Of a stretch of DNA of 64,000 nt, positions 1-12,776 are shown piece after piece (position 1 is the stretch's first letter; each line of letters begins with the position of its first letter). The notes beneath the pieces were generated by a model. That model did not search any database. It was given only the letters and a program-made list of their open reading frames with translations, and had not been told where the DNA came from. The stretch comes from Leucocoprinus leucothites. Taxonomy: Eukaryota > Basidiomycota > Agaricomycetes > Agaricales > Agaricaceae. Both the position numbers and the translations under genes were made by a program. The stretch is taken from the NCBI GenBank assembly GCA_013368445.1, contig JAACJO010000004.1:1922001-1986000 (forward strand). The letters are read 5' to 3'.

Positions 1-3000
1 GAGAGGTTCAAAGTTGGCAGAGTTTCCTAAAAGGAAAAAATGAGCTACGTAGTTCATAAGGTGACTCGGTGTTGAGTTACGATCTGAGGTGAAAACACCC
101 TGTAGCTTCGCGGCCATGATGTTATTCAACAATGCCAAGTATGCCTTCTTTGTCTCAATATGCGCGCGTTCATCGTCTGTCCCGGAAATCGGCTGCGATA
201 GAAGAGATCTAATGTGCAAATTCAGAGGACCAATCAGCTGATCAAGAACGTCAAACAGGTCTTTCTGCATGCATCGTCAGTATGTGCACAATCTACCAAA
301 CAATATGACACCCACGTTGAGCCTGAAGATCAACAACCCTATAAAGTTCATAAAATCGACCAATTCCGAAGGCTCAAAATGTGCCAGCAAGTTGCCCATC
401 AGCGGAGGAATGAAACTAGCAACAGTTGGCCCAGCAGTAGCCAAAATCCGCGCAAACGCAAATCGCGTCTATCCACAACCGATTTTCTCATCAGCACTTG
501 AGCAAGAAAAAAGAAATCAGATAAACACGTACAGCATCCCGAACAATCTTGAACACATTCATCGCCTCCAAGCAAACCAAAATCGCCCTCGATACCTCGG
601 AAAACACCTCCAAAGGCGGCATAATATAATTCTCAGGGATCACAGTCGGATAATCCGGGAACCCTTTCGCAATATTTCCCAACGCCATAATAATATGATG
701 CACCTTCACGATCGGGGCCAAACTATCCAGGTCTTCCATATTCGACCCCTTTTCTCGATACATTTGGAAATTCGCCGACAAATCGTCCAGCAGAGGTTTT
801 ACAAGCGACAGCAGAAGACTAGCTTGACGTTCTGGAGTTTTGAACGTAAGGGAGGTGAGGATACCGGCAGTCTCGAAGAGGTAGAGCTGGGATTCAAAGT
901 TGGAACCACGTATGATTTCGCCTAGGACGTCGGGTTCGCCTTCTTCTAGCTCAGGCATTTCGAGGGAGATGGGGAAGAGATCGCGCATGTTGTTGATGAT
1001 GGTTGGGTTAAGGTCTGGAGAGATCTCGGCTCGGTTTTCTTTGATGAATTTGTAGAAGAGGTAAAATAGCCTCGAGCGATAAGATGTGTCACCGCTATGC
1101 AACCCTCTACTCATTTATTAACTTCAGATAGTCGGAGACAGATAGGTGAAGAGCGCACCTAGGGTCGATCATAGCTTCCAGTGTCGGCAAGATGCACTCC
1201 TTCCGAACCTTGAAAAAGTCTGTATACCTGGCGACCGTCTCAAAGTACTGCAGTGCGACGTTCTTGTTGGGATACGACGCAATCCCAGATTGTACCAATG
1301 CCAACAACATCTCTCCGTGCGAAGTCAAAGGGTATTCCGAATAATCCAGGACTGGTTTGACTTTTGCGTTCTTGTCAACAGGGGGAGCGTGACAGAAGGC
1401 AGCACGGCCTTTTCCTCCAGCTGTGATCACTAGGATTAGCACAGTAATGTGATGATTGGTGGTCATTACACGAACTCTTGTTTATCTCTCCAAAGATGAA
1501 GACGAGGTAGACTCCTAGTTCTGCATCGTTCCACTGTAGAGGAACACCCTGTCTGTACGCAGAAATGGTCTCCAATGCGAGCGATCGTACAGCTCCAGTG
1601 ACGAGATCCTGATCGATGGCTAGTGCGGCATCTAAAAACGTCCGTAGATCCTGGTAAGGATTAGAGTCAGAGAGGAATGACATTGGTCGTTCAGAGGTAA
1701 AACACACCTTTCTCATTTTGTCGAATTCCACAACGTCATCGTCATCCGAATCGTCAGGGTCTGATCCCTCTTCCCATTTGAGCTTCGCCAGAATAACTTG
1801 CACGAGAGAAGTAAGGAACGAGCGTCTGCTTTCACTGAGCGGTTCTGTGGTAGACCTTCGATCACGTTTGTACTGAAAATATGTTTTAGAGATGCACACA
1901 TGCAACAATTGGGAAACACTCACACTACTCAAAACAATTTGCAGAAGCGGGAAGATGGTTGAAGCCGTATCATCGTAGACATCCGCCATAAATCGTAACA
2001 TGACCGGCAGCACCTGCTCAAGATATGATGTAGCTTCATTTCGGACCTCTTCCGTCCCTGGCTCCTTTTCTGAATGAGCATAAGCCAAGTCAAGCAAATG
2101 ACTGATGCCCCTACCTCGATGAGTTTTGTCAACTCAACCCCAAGGACATTAAGCATCCTGCCCAAAGCTTCTCGATACGACTCCTCTCCCTCATCTGTGT
2201 CCTCACCTCTCTCAATCTGTTGTTGTCGCGTCTTGGCTTCCAAGGCGTCGAGGACTTGACCGAGAGCGAGAACTTTGATAAGTTGGAGTTTGTCATTGGG
2301 CTCTTTTAGCCCTTTTGATACGATGCGGAGGATGGATAGGGAAGTAGCTAATCGAATGGGTAATGAAGAATCGGCGAGCATGCCGAATAGCAAGTTGACA
2401 GTTGTAGGAGTTACAGTCAAGTTAATATCGATCCAACCTACAAAAACTTGTTATCAGTACCAAGCATACCAGACGTCAAGAGTGACAAGAGAGCACATAC
2501 CAACATACGATCCAAACGTTCGAATTCCCCAATCCACAATCTCCACCGCAGCATCCAACTCTTTCTTCACGTCCGCACCCTCCATCTTTCTCAACTCCAC
2601 CATCCTCTCTGCCGCCTCCGCCACAATCAATAATACAGCTTCATTCACTTTTGCCGCATCCCGTTCTCTAACAGCATCTCTCACCCTCCCATCCCGCTGA
2701 TGTCTCGTGATATTCCACGACCTCGCGGCTTTGATCGTTTGGTCTGCGACTTCGCCAGAAATTTCAAGTACGATATGGAAGAAGAGGAGGGATACGTGTC
2801 GGTTAAAGTTGGTACTTGGAGGGGTTGTGCCGTTGGGTACAGGTGTCCGGATTAGGGTGAATAAGTCGTCAAAGAAGGAAGGCCATTGATTGATGTATGT
2901 GCACAGGAAGAAGAGTGTGAGGGTATGAGAGAATTTATTTCTCAGGACTGGGAGGTGGAGTTTGAAGGATGTGGGTGTGAGTGGGGTGGTAGGATGGGAT

Positions 3001-3539
3001 ATAGGAGAGATAACGTACATGGAGCATCGTTTTCTGCGGGTCCTCCGACGTATTCTGTTTGTACATATGTCAAGAGGGATTGTTGGATAGTATTGAAGGA
3101 TTCATCGTCTAGTGGGTCAAATCTGCCAAAGGGAACGCGTGAGCAAAAGTACCAAACGTCAATGGCAGATGTCCAAATAAGCGGGGGGATGACTCGGTCA
3201 TATTGGAAAAGGCTACAACATGACTATGATGCACAACTAGTCATCATGTACCCAAGTTTCTTTCAAAATAAAGGTTCCAGAGCAAAGGCTGGCATGCACC
3301 CACCTATTGTCCAAGAACTCATCTAGCACGCGCAGAGCAAAGAACCTCACTTGCGACGTGTACTTTTTCCTTCCTTCCGAGTCGCGATCCACGAAAATAG
3401 GAAGAGCTAGGCGCCACGTTTCGCTGGCATTTTGCTGGATATTAGAGATAAATTGTAGAGCTTGTTGATGTAGAGACGATTGGGCGGGGTCCGATGCAAT
3501 GGCGATCGCCTGAGCAATTTGTTCGATCTCGTTGCTCAT
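1..3539 (-). CDS. LOS1: Exportin-T (tRNA nuclear export receptor), 3' end cut by window edge
   Basis: Karyopherin-beta family receptor that carries mature tRNA out of the nucleus with Ran-GTP. The ATG at 3537-3539 opens a first exon (to about 3304) with the helical N-terminus typical of exportin-T, including QALQFISNIQQNASETWRLA and VRFFALRVLDEFLDNR. The next exon has INQWPSFFDDLFTLIRTP, the exportin-1/importin-beta-like region. Later exons (about 2430-2110, 2090-1930, 1870-1490, 1410-1160, 1100-500, 490-1) are all helical HEAT-type sequence, such as FPLLQIVLSS and FETVARYTDFFKVRKECI. At least seven introns interrupt the gene, all with GT-AG ends on the minus strand. The C-terminus lies left of the window. 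The exportin-T assignment rests on remembered family similarity; another karyopherin is the main alternative. Confidence 0.82.
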
Positions 3540-4274
3540 GGGCAAGCTGTATGGGTGTTGGCTCGGTCGAGTAGAGCACGAACAGAGGGAGAGGGAGAGT
3601 GCAGAGAAGAGCACAGGCAGGATGGAAAATGACTGGTGTTGAATTCAGGCAGATCAAAGTCGGATTACTGGTATTTGGAGAAATCCACGTGGCTACTATA
3701 TCAGGGAAGATAAGATAATTGGTGATTCAGGGCTTGCGCCTCGAGCTCAAGTCCACAAGACAATTAGCACGATGCGTCGTTGACTCATTTGAGTCCCCCA
3801 TTGGCTGATATCGTGCTTGGTATTGGCGACCAAATGTGAATAACCAGTCGTTTTCGACTGATCGGTTTGGCGTCTCACCCAAATCATGGGCCAGTTATGA
3901 GCAATCAGTAGGGACCAAGGACAGAGTAGCTGTTGGAACAGTATGTGCTGTTCAAGGGACAAACAATGCTACTGGTCATGCAAGTGTTTTGTGAGCAAAG
4001 CAGGGGCAATGGTGCTCCAGAGAATGAGAACCACGGCCACGACTTCAGGCCCAGAAGACACGAGCAATGCTGCGCATATGATGCAACGGGACCGGGCAAA
4101 AAGCCATTGACTTGATACCTAGCGTGTAGGACACGACAACACTTGCGTATGTGGAATATTTAATGAGTGACTAAAATAGGGGTGCATCAGGGACCGGACC
4201 GTTGATGGGGATTACTACATAAGGCCTGCCGCAGGCATCGTCCTGTCTCTCATCCCAACCCTTCTCTACCCATA
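3540..4274. other. Intergenic, divergent promoter region
   Basis: No coding sequence supported. Exportin-T starts leftward at 3539 and the unknown protein starts rightward at 4275, so this 735-bp gap must hold both promoters. A pyrimidine-rich stretch (cctgtctctcatcccaaccc) lies just before the rightward ATG, as is common upstream of basidiomycete start codons. Confidence 0.5.
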
Positions 4275-6625
4275 ATGTCAGAGCTCGACAGCCTCTCAGA
4301 CTCTGACTGGCTCGACATCTCCAGCCGTACTTCAGATGACAATGACTCTGTCAGCTCCCACGACGGGCTAAGCTCTAGGCCCCTTTCACGCAGATCCTCC
4401 GTCAGCTTTGGCAGCTCCCATGAAAGTGAGGTCGAAGCATGGGAGGGTTTCGTCGAAGAAAGTGGCGACGAGTCCGCCCTTGAGTCTGGCATGTGTATCG
4501 TGCGCCCTTTGACTGCAGGTGTCTCTGAGTCAACTCCAGCAGGTACCATCCCTGACATCAGCGCCCACGACCCCGCGGACGATCAACGAGTCAAGGAAGC
4601 TCTCGACCAGAGCATAGTCGGAACTCTCAGTGCATCGCGCACAAGCACCACAGGTCACAGTTCTCACAACTCCATCCGTGACCTTCGCCTTTCGTTCCCC
4701 GATCCCCTCACCAGTTCCCGCGATCAGCTTAACAGGTCCTACCAAGAAGTCCCAGACTCCGAGACGCTTTCTGCGACAAACGATGCCGATACTACCATAT
4801 CTCTTTCTGACTCGGGGCTGTCGTCATCTGAACACGAGCCAGAGGGTGCCGCAATCACATCCCAGGGCCCCCATCACGAGGTTACGCAGCAAGATAACAA
4901 CAATACCAATATAGGATTGGATGTCATCCTCTACGGCTCTTCCTCCCCCATTAAGTGGTCTTTCGTCCAGGACTTGATTCAGAAGGCTGCCAATTTCTCC
5001 GGAAATGTTGTTCTCAGCACCCTTGATCCGAGTGCGGGTCCCGTGCAAACTCTGGAACTCCGGTGCGAGAAGGACAACTCCATTCTCACTTCCATCACCG
5101 TGCATGATTGCACCAACGATAATGCAAACTCAACCGATACTGTACGTCCATTTTTATTAGGGTCTCTCCTTTTTTGACCTTCACTGCGTTGCTAGCTTGA
5201 CTTACAGGATGATGTCATGCGTGCCTCATTGGCGATCGTTTACCTTCCCGCTGCGACTCTCCCGGTTCTGTCGCTTCATAATGCTTACTTGCCAGTCCTT
5301 GTTCCCGCCCTTCCTGCATCCGCCGACCAAGCAGGCTCAGTTCTTCGCCATGCCGCAGAAGATGACTGGGAGCTTCTTGGCGTTCCAGTCAATAGAACCA
5401 TCTTCTTAAACTCCGATAAGACGCCCGTTATGAGCACTGATGCTCTCTCTCGCCTTGAGTCCTGGAAGGCATTTGAAGTGATCCGCAGTGTTCTGGATAG
5501 TCCTGCCCAACAAATCAAGGCTACTTCTGATAATAACGGTCATCCAACCCGAGCTGTCACGCTGTATGTAGTACCATGTGCTTCATTTGTCATTTTACTA
5601 ATTCGAGCTCTAGTTTCGCACTTGTCTCTATCATGATGGGTGTTGCGTTCAATACCGCATTCCACTCTCCCGTTCCTGTCGGTCCGCCTGGGACTGTCAG
5701 GGTTTCTGGAAATACATGGGGGGCGTTCCAAGGCGGTCAATTCAATCGATCTCTTGCAGTGCCATTCGCAGGCACTAGCACCGCTCTCGCTACTTCTTCC
5801 TCGAAGGACTTTTCTCTCAGTGTCTTATCGCCTGGAATCACTTCTCTTTCTTTCAGCTCTCCCCAAGTCAACTCGCTCTCTATCACCTCGCGTATCAATT
5901 CTCTCTCTGTCAACAATCATCCTTCTTCTTTATCTCCTGTCTATACACCTACCTCGCTTGCAGTACCAGGCCCTTCTCGCTTACCAATCGCGGCTTCTGA
6001 TGCACCACGAGCCTCATCATCGAAGGACGTCTTGGTACGGCCCGCTACAGTAACTTCACTTTCTGAAGTGAACTCGCTTCTCTCGGCTACGCGTACTGAG
6101 AAGAAGCGGGCCCGGCCCGATTTTACTACCACCAACGCTCTCAGTTTGCGCTTCAGCAATAGTCTGTCTGAAGCTATGGATATTGGCGCGAAGATCTTTA
6201 CCAATGCCGCAAGGTTCGAGAACGGTGTCAAAGATCTAGTCAACTCTATTCAGGCTCAGACTCAAACTGTCGTTACCCAGAGCAAAGGCAAAGCACGTGC
6301 TTTAGGCGAGGAGGTTATCTCCCGGAACGATAGAGCTCGTGGACGTGCTAAAGAGTTGAGAAAGAAAGGCGAGGAGCTGTTGAGTTCTGCTAGTGTTCAG
6401 TTTTTCGAGCGGACGGAGATTGCGAAGCAGAGGGCCAAGATTTTGAAGGATACGTTTAAACAGACTGAGGCTTGGAAGTCGTATGAGAGGGTGCATGCAG
6501 ATTTCACGGCCAAGAAGAAGGCTATGGAACAGTGTGCGAAGGATAAGCCTGGGTGGTTGGTGAAGAGGGATAGTGGCGGTGGTTGGGCTGGATGTATGCG
6601 TAGTGCTCCGCTTCCTGTTCATTGA
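4275..6625 (+). CDS. Unknown Ser-rich protein, 744 aa, three exons
   Basis: I do not recognise a family. Exons are 4275-5141, 5208-5563 and 5614-6625; each junction is GT-AG and keeps the frame, giving 744 residues. The N-terminal 170 residues are acidic and Ser-rich (SLSDSDWLDISSRTSDDNDS). The middle (about residues 210-420) is more globular, with hydrophobic stretches such as LAIVYLPAATLPVLSL and short-chain-like ALVSIMMGVAFNTAF. A Ser/Leu patch with repeated SLS units (SLSVLSPGITSLSF, NSLSITSRINSLSV) follows. The last 150 residues are Lys/Arg-rich and probably helical (RARGRAKELRKKGEELL). Bias and layout suggest a regulatory or scaffold protein, but no function can be assigned. Confidence 0.8.
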
Positions 6626-7310
6626 GAAGTGCGTTACCGGGCATTCTTGATTCTACGATGCCCTAAGCTTCACTTATTGTCGCTGCTTGCTATTGCCAGT
6701 CGCCTTTTCCCTCTGATGATGATGATCTAGTAACGCCTCCCTGTCAAATATTGTGTAATCTTGTACCCAACCAATCCTGCGTTGTATTACCCCTCCTTCG
6801 TGTATCAGTGTATTAGAAAGTTGATGAAATAGTAAGTGACGTGTGTCGTTAACTGCTATGGGTTTCTTGGAATACACTTGAGGAAGACGATCGTCTCTGC
6901 CATCACCTGTTATGAGCTTCCCTTGATTGGCTCCCGGTCCACTGGGGCATTGCCTGTCTTGATCAGAGGCATGATAAATTGCGGTGGCCTCATTTTAACC
7001 TATCCCCGCCAATGGTTTATCAGACGTTCGTAAGCGGCCCGCAATGTACCCTTGATACACGTACAGAAGTTCTGCGGAACCGGCCGAGTCAAGCGTGGAT
7101 GGAGACACCAAGGACAGGGAAGCGAACCAGGCGTTTTTGGGCAACTACAAAGGATATATTGTCAATCAAGGCGTCACTATCCGTCCGTGTACAGATCTAT
7201 ATGTATGGCTATTGCAGGAGAGGGAAAGAGTACAGTATCAATATATGAAGTCCCAGTCATGAATCAAAGGTCAAAGGTCATTGAACTCAAAAAAAAAAGT
7301 CAAAAGTAAA
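6626..7310. other. Intergenic, no gene seen
   Basis: Two genes appear to converge here. The short open frames carry no recognisable domain and none has a convincing exon structure. A short A-run lies near 7290. Confidence 0.45.
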
Positions 7311-8372
7311 TCAAGTTTCCTTGTGTTTTCTTGGAGCAGGGACAAGAGCGAGAATTCCGAATATCAGAGCGTAGAGACTGCTTGCTAAAGACCCAAACCG
7401 GTCAGAACGTTTAGGATACAAGGATTAAGAATCCAAATGAGCACTCACCACCCACGAATCCTTGGATGAATCCCAGATCTGTGTATTTTCCTAACACTAC
7501 GACGTGGAGTGTCCAGCCGACTATAATTGTCGTGGTCAAGACCTGTGTGAGGGGAAGAGGTTTTTTATCTTGAGCTTTTGACACAAAGAACTATGTCGTA
7601 GAGCAGGTGCGCACAGGAATAATGGTTGACAAGGAGCCCGATTGTCGCCAGGTGCGCCACTGCAATTTAGGTCAGATGTGTGCCTCGCTAGGAAGAAATT
7701 CCGAGATGGCACGCACATCAGGGTGTTCACCTCTCCGGTGTATTAGGAATAGGATGTACAGAAACAGAGCGATCATCGCCAATGCACTACCAAAAGCAGC
7801 TAAAGCGACCTTGCTAGATGGGACCGAAAAATAATACTGGAATGAGCACCCTGAAGTGAAGTTTCCTGGTCATATAAGGACAGCTTCACACCTGTGGAAT
7901 GAGCCATCCTCGGATAGGAGTACTGCCTCCAGTTTGCTTATAGTACCCAGATAATATGTGATCACTGCGCCAGGCACAATGAGCTTCAACTGTTTAAGTG
8001 CATTGCCGATCCAAGTTGGAGGCTGGTGAACGTTTGAAAGCGTGGTAGCCCGTAGTGGCGGGGAGGGTTGATTGACCATCAGGATGTTTATTACGCCGGT
8101 AGAATGGAAGAACGACCAGATTAGATTGTTGCGAGTGTTGAAGTTGAGGAGGTTCAAAGCAAGGCTACATAAGTATGTGCGAGTAAATGGATAGGTTAAC
8201 AGACGGGCTGCCCCAGAGAATGTAGTCCCACAAATTCAAGATGTCGATGAACCCCAATCAATGACCTCAGAACCCAACAATCACATGCTTGCCTTCCCAC
8301 GTTTGCTGCACTCATTGAACCAGCGTCAAAGAGAATAATTGCTTGGTAGAAGATTTGGATTACATGGACCAT
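7311..8372 (-). pseudogene. Possible multi-exon membrane protein, perhaps decayed
   Basis: Several exon-like minus-strand pieces lie in order. An ATG at 8372 opens a hydrophobic start (VIQIFYQAIILFDAGS). Around 8230 there is ILNLWDYILWG. Exon 8165-7900 reads ALNLLNFNTRNNLIWSFFHS. Near 7810-7690 comes a membrane segment (ALAMIALFLYILFLIHRRGE). The last two exons give TTIIVGWTLHVVVLGKY and SSLYALIFGILALVPAPRKH, ending at a TGA at 7311. I could not join the exon ending near 7890 to the next segment in frame using standard splice sites. Either an exon was missed or the gene is broken. Family unknown. Confidence 0.33.
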
Positions 8373-8440
8373 CAAGATCTACTGTTAAGACGAGAAGACA
8401 CGATACTCAAAGCACAGTTAGAAATATATACACGACATCT

Positions 8441-9857
8441 TCAAAGTTTCGACGGCCCCACGGTCGGTTCCTCTGAAACTTTAACCACTCTGAAATAAAA
8501 ATCAGCTTCTGCAAGCATGAACTCATACAAGCCCAACGTACAGCTTTCCAGTGTTTCCACCTGTAAAGAGTAATGGTAGGGCCTTGGGAGCTTGCTCGAT
8601 TCCTCCCTCAACAACGTGGAAACGCCGCTTAATCTTGCCGCTTGCCAGACCCTTTCCCATTTCTGAGAGTGCGATGGGGTATTCCTTCACATAGTCGAAT
8701 CTGGGAGGAATATAAATAGAGGATATATGGGAGATCGGAGGAGACATACACGATGAACCCTTGGATCTTGGCACGCTGAGAGATCAGATTGAGGTATGCC
8801 TGAAGCCCTTTCGGCTTGGCGGAATCTGTCAAATATTCTTAAGCACAACAATCAGCTGGGCTATGTCACTCGTAGACATACTGTACGCCGAAATGGCACC
8901 TAATCAGATTTCAGGCCGCGCTCTCCCCAAAAACAATTTAAGATGACGCACCGCAGAGAGCGATCCGCGCGTTTTTGTTCAGTCTCGTCAGCATAAAGTC
9001 CAATATATCACCCCCCACATTATCAAAGTAGACATCCAAGTAACCCACAGAATTCTTAAAGTCTTCTAAAAAGGTTGAACTCTTGTAGTTAAAGGCCTTT
9101 TCAACGCCAAGCTCTTTTTCCAACCATTCGCACTTGTCTGGTGAACCAGCGATGGCGTAGACTTTTGCTCCAGCAGCCTTGCCGAGCTGGCACGCAATGA
9201 CACCAACGGAACCAGCTGCACCTGAAATAACGAGCTTTTCCCCAGGTTTGATTTCACCAATTTTCTTGAGTCCGAAGTATGCAGTGAGACCGGAAGTTCC
9301 GAGAGTATTGAGGTAGTCAAGGGGCTGGACACCCGGATAGAGTCTACATTCTCTTTTAAAAATTTGGGATTGCAATAAGCTAGCTCACTCACTCGAGTTT
9401 GTCAAGGATCTTGTCTTGAACAAGAGCATACTCCGTCATGCCTGAAAATTAAGAGTGTTAGTCGAATAACCGTGGAGAGTATAACCTCAAATACCCCATG
9501 AGCCAGTAACATAATCTCCAACCTTGAGTTTACTATCTTCACCAACAGCAATGACGACGCCTACGCCCTGTGCTCGCATAGTCTACCCCCCATGCATTCA
9601 GCATAAACTACGAGCAGCAAAGCTGATTTTATAATCACCTCACCTATCTGCACGGGCGGCAGATAGCTTCGAGCATCTCGGACAAATCCCCTCATCGCTG
9701 GGTCCAAAGAGATCCATGTGCATTGTACGAGTGCCTCCTGCTTTCCAGGCTTTCCGAGTGAAGTGAAGGGTAGGACCTCTGTTCGAAAGGTATCTGGTTC
9801 GAAGTCTCCAACGGGTCGTGAGTTGAGCACGATACGTTTGTAAGTCTGTGGTTCCAT
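8441..9857 (-). CDS. MDR-family NADP-dependent alkenal/leukotriene-type reductase, 349 aa
   Basis: Medium-chain dehydrogenase/reductase of the zinc-free prostaglandin/2-alkenal reductase branch, which reduces the C=C bond of alpha,beta-unsaturated carbonyls with NADPH in the cytosol. Eight exons can be joined in frame: 9857-9639, 9582-9495, 9441-9393, 9343-8952, 8899-8882 (18 nt), 8825-8750, 8700-8542 and 8489-8441, giving 349 residues, the usual family length. Diagnostic pieces in order are WISLDPAMRGFV, QGVGVVIAVGED, GMTEYALV, LGTSGLTAYFGL, the Rossmann motif SGAAGSVGVIACQLGKAAG, YFDNVGGDILDFML, and RRFHVVEGGIEQAPKAL. No structural-zinc Cys cluster is seen. Related fungal genes are annotated as zinc-type alcohol dehydrogenases; the exact substrate is unknown. 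Confidence 0.92.
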
Positions 9858-10289
9858 TGTAATAACCAGTGTCCACTTCTCTTGGGAGAGGAAAGTACCA
9901 ATAAAATAACAAGGAGTGCTTTTATATTGAGGTGCTGTGTGAGCAACATCAACGGTCGAAACGTGTTGCCGACTCCAGAAGCGTGCTTCCGGCTATTTGA
10001 TTACCGGCTCCTCTGCTGTTTCGCTTGATTGACCGGCTTGACTGAATGCACTGACTTGGGACACCCGTGAATTTCACGAGAACTTCGTTATTCTAACTAC
10101 AAACCATCGGTTATCAGTGTCAAATCTTTGACTCATCACTACTCTCATCTACCTACGAAGTATCATAAAACTTTAATAAAGGCAAGTTAAAGTAATGGTC
10201 AAGTATTAAGTAATACTTAAATGTACAATTGGGTTTCAATTGAGAAAACGCGAGGAATATACAAGAGCTCTCAAAAAATAGTTCTGGAA
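9858..10289. other. Intergenic gap
   Basis: AT-rich spacer between the reductase start and the 3' end of the first aquaglyceroporin gene. No supported open frame. Confidence 0.5.
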
Positions 10290-11702
10290 TTATACGCCTT
10301 TGTTGTCCTTTTCTTCAACAGGCAACGAGCCTGTTTCACTGCTAGCCTTGCTGTCATAGCTACCAATCTTCATTTCCCTTTTGAACTTCATGTCGGCGTT
10401 TGTCAGTCGCTTCGACATTAGCCTATGGAATTCGAGCGACTCCAGATTCACGATCCTACGCGAATCAACCATGAACACTTCGTAACAAAACACAGCAATG
10501 ATCATGCCACAGATGTTTGTGAAGCAAGTGACCGCTGCATAACTCCCAGCGCTCGCTAGATAAGAATAGTCTCAGTAAGCGACCTCAGGTCCTCGGGAAC
10601 ATTCTGCGTACCACCCCACCCCCAGATAGACATTGCGAACAAGCGTCCGCCGAGATCTCGTGAAGTATTCAAGATACATCCAAAGCTCCATATGGATGTA
10701 CCACTAAAATAGCTTTTGAGCACAGGTAACAGAGGCAATTCAATAAAACCAGCGTACTATACAAATGCCGCAACCCAAACGGACATTCTCGGGGTCACTA
10801 GTGGGTTGCTGGGATCCATGACTGCCCAATAAACAGAAGATGCGGCAAGACTCTGTGGGTGCATAAATGAACATCGCGCGATAATTCGACGAGACTCGAA
10901 ACATACCGCCAAGAATTCGTTCAACCAGGCGCCCCAAAGTGTTTGACCTTCAGGAATATAGAAGGCAAAGACACCGCTGGGCCCTTGCGTGGTGAACTGT
11001 AAATGGTCTAAAACGCCTTGTTGTCGCATGACTTCCTCAGCATGAAGGAATGTGTAGCGAGACTGGAAGTAGACAGCTGCGCAGGCGAGATAACCTCCAA
11101 AAATATGGACAAATAGGTATCTAAAGGCATACCATGGTTAGCAACTCGGCATGCAGATATATGATCTAAAACTGACCCTGGTACTTTCCATGCAGGAAAT
11201 TTACGAAAGAGCGTGTGTGCAACTGTAATGGCTGGATTGTAGTGCCCAGCCGATACAGTACCAGCGTACGAAACACAGCTGATAATCCCAAAAGAAACGG
11301 CAAAACCGACCTGTATCGGACCCGCTGCAGTATTTACTTGTTAGTCGTTTATTTTGCTCTCTAATAAAGTAGCTTACATGCAAAGGTCGGTTGTCTGTTG
11401 ACGATGGCGTTCAATTGGAGAACAGCCGACCCAATACCTAGTTTCAGCGTCAGCACTAGAGGTGGTAATCGTAGCCCGAGAGCCGTGTACCTAGGTATGA
11501 GTAAATGAAACAACCAATCTAAAAGAAAGGGTTAGGCTGGTTAGTGAATGGTATTGAAAAGCTTCCGTACCAACTCGGCCCACAGCTCCATCATATACGG
11601 CGCCCATTCATAGTTGTTTCTCATTGCCTCCAGCTTATTGAGCCATTGAGGTCGATCGAGGACATCAACAAGGGGAACTGTGGGTGGAGCACCTTGAACC
11701 AT
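10290..11702 (-). CDS. Aquaglyceroporin-like MIP channel, copy A (NPA / NTS boxes)
   Basis: Membrane channel for water, glycerol or other small solutes. The ATG at 11700-11702 starts MVQGAPPTVPLVDVLDRPQW. Eight exons follow, with short introns at matching places in the two neighbouring copies. The first half has QVGFAVSFGIISC and the first pore box GHYNPAITVAH, a canonical NPA. The loop and fourth helix read YLFVHIFGGYLACAAVYFQS and GPSGVFAFYIPEGQTLWG. In the second half, WSFGCILNTSRDLGGRLF replaces the usual NPA/NSA with NTS while keeping the pore Arg and the Asp of the aquaglyceroporin NxxRD box. The cytosolic C-terminal tail (about 60 aa) ends at 10290. The start was chosen by alignment with copies B and C; a short leader with no ATG lies upstream. 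Confidence 0.85.
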
Positions 11703-12776
11703 TTTCTTCAGAATTTGGTTTGGAATGGCCAGAGGTGAAGTAGAGAGTAGATCACCCACCCTTTTATGAGAGCACTCCCGCCTCCCTGATCGAGCACGGT
11801 GTGCAATCTGGATATGATGATGATATTCAAACTTCGCTTAGTTACTTCACCATTTTTTGACCCGGTTCTGGTGTTTATCTCCCCTAGGTTTTTCAATGGA
11901 CCGGAAAGTTAGTTCACCCCCAAGGGTTTGTATTTTTTACCAGCATACATTCAAAGCTGCCGAGGAGCGCCATACGATTGGTCAGCTTCTCCAGAAATAT
12001 CAGCCACAGGGTGCCTACCAGCTCGTTGCGGAGTCTTGTAGACTGGCCTGGCGGGCGTCAAGTGAGATCCAGTGTATGACTGCCCAGGAGGCGAGGCAAA
12101 GAACACCACTAGTAAGTAGAAGTCCAAATGCTGCTAAGTCCTTCAATTGGTAAGATGGCTACCGGTGGTTGACTTGACCACGATAGCCGCGAGTGAATCG
12201 TGGAGTCAAAGAGACCTTGGAACATATCCAAAGCCTAGCGAGACAATTAGCGCTTCAGCTAATTTTAGTTCAACGGCATCGAGTAAATATCAAGAAGCAT
12301 GTTCCTGAGAACGAGTTTGTCATTTTGCCTCAGTAAAAACACACCGCATGAAATGAAGGCCATATCTTGAGTACATTTGAGTCGCGGCGGTAAGACCAGA
12401 GTTGCTGTAATAACTTGATCAACAATTTACCTTCTCAGGGACCGAGTGGCTCGGTAATGAGCACAAAATCGCGCGATGAATGACAGGAACGCACGAGCAA
12501 TGTCATCGACAGAGTAAAAAGCGACTGGTGAGCCGTCAAAACAGTAGATGGTTGAATGAAGCTCAGTCAACAGAGCCACATAGATGCTTGCCATGCAGTA
12601 AACTCCGACTCGGAGGTTGAACAATGCACCGCGTTAGTTGTCAGATGTGTACTCAATCAACGCTTCCTCCATGCCCCAGAAACACCCCGTTGTACAAAGG
12701 TGCTCCCTAAATGCAAGTAAGTACATAATATTTGTCGAGCGTCATTTGGAACAAGTCACTCGCTCTGTTATGAACC
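11703..12776. other. Spacer between aquaglyceroporin copies A and B
   Basis: About 1.1 kb with scattered short open frames on both strands, none resembling a MIP exon or any family I know. It may contain the promoter of copy A and the 3' region of copy B. A 65-codon minus frame at 12427-12624 is hydrophobic but isolated. Confidence 0.45.

Noticed and set aside
12427..12624. Hydrophobic 65-codon minus frame between aquaglyceroporin copies
   Set aside because: No similarity to any MIP exon and no splice-supported neighbours.
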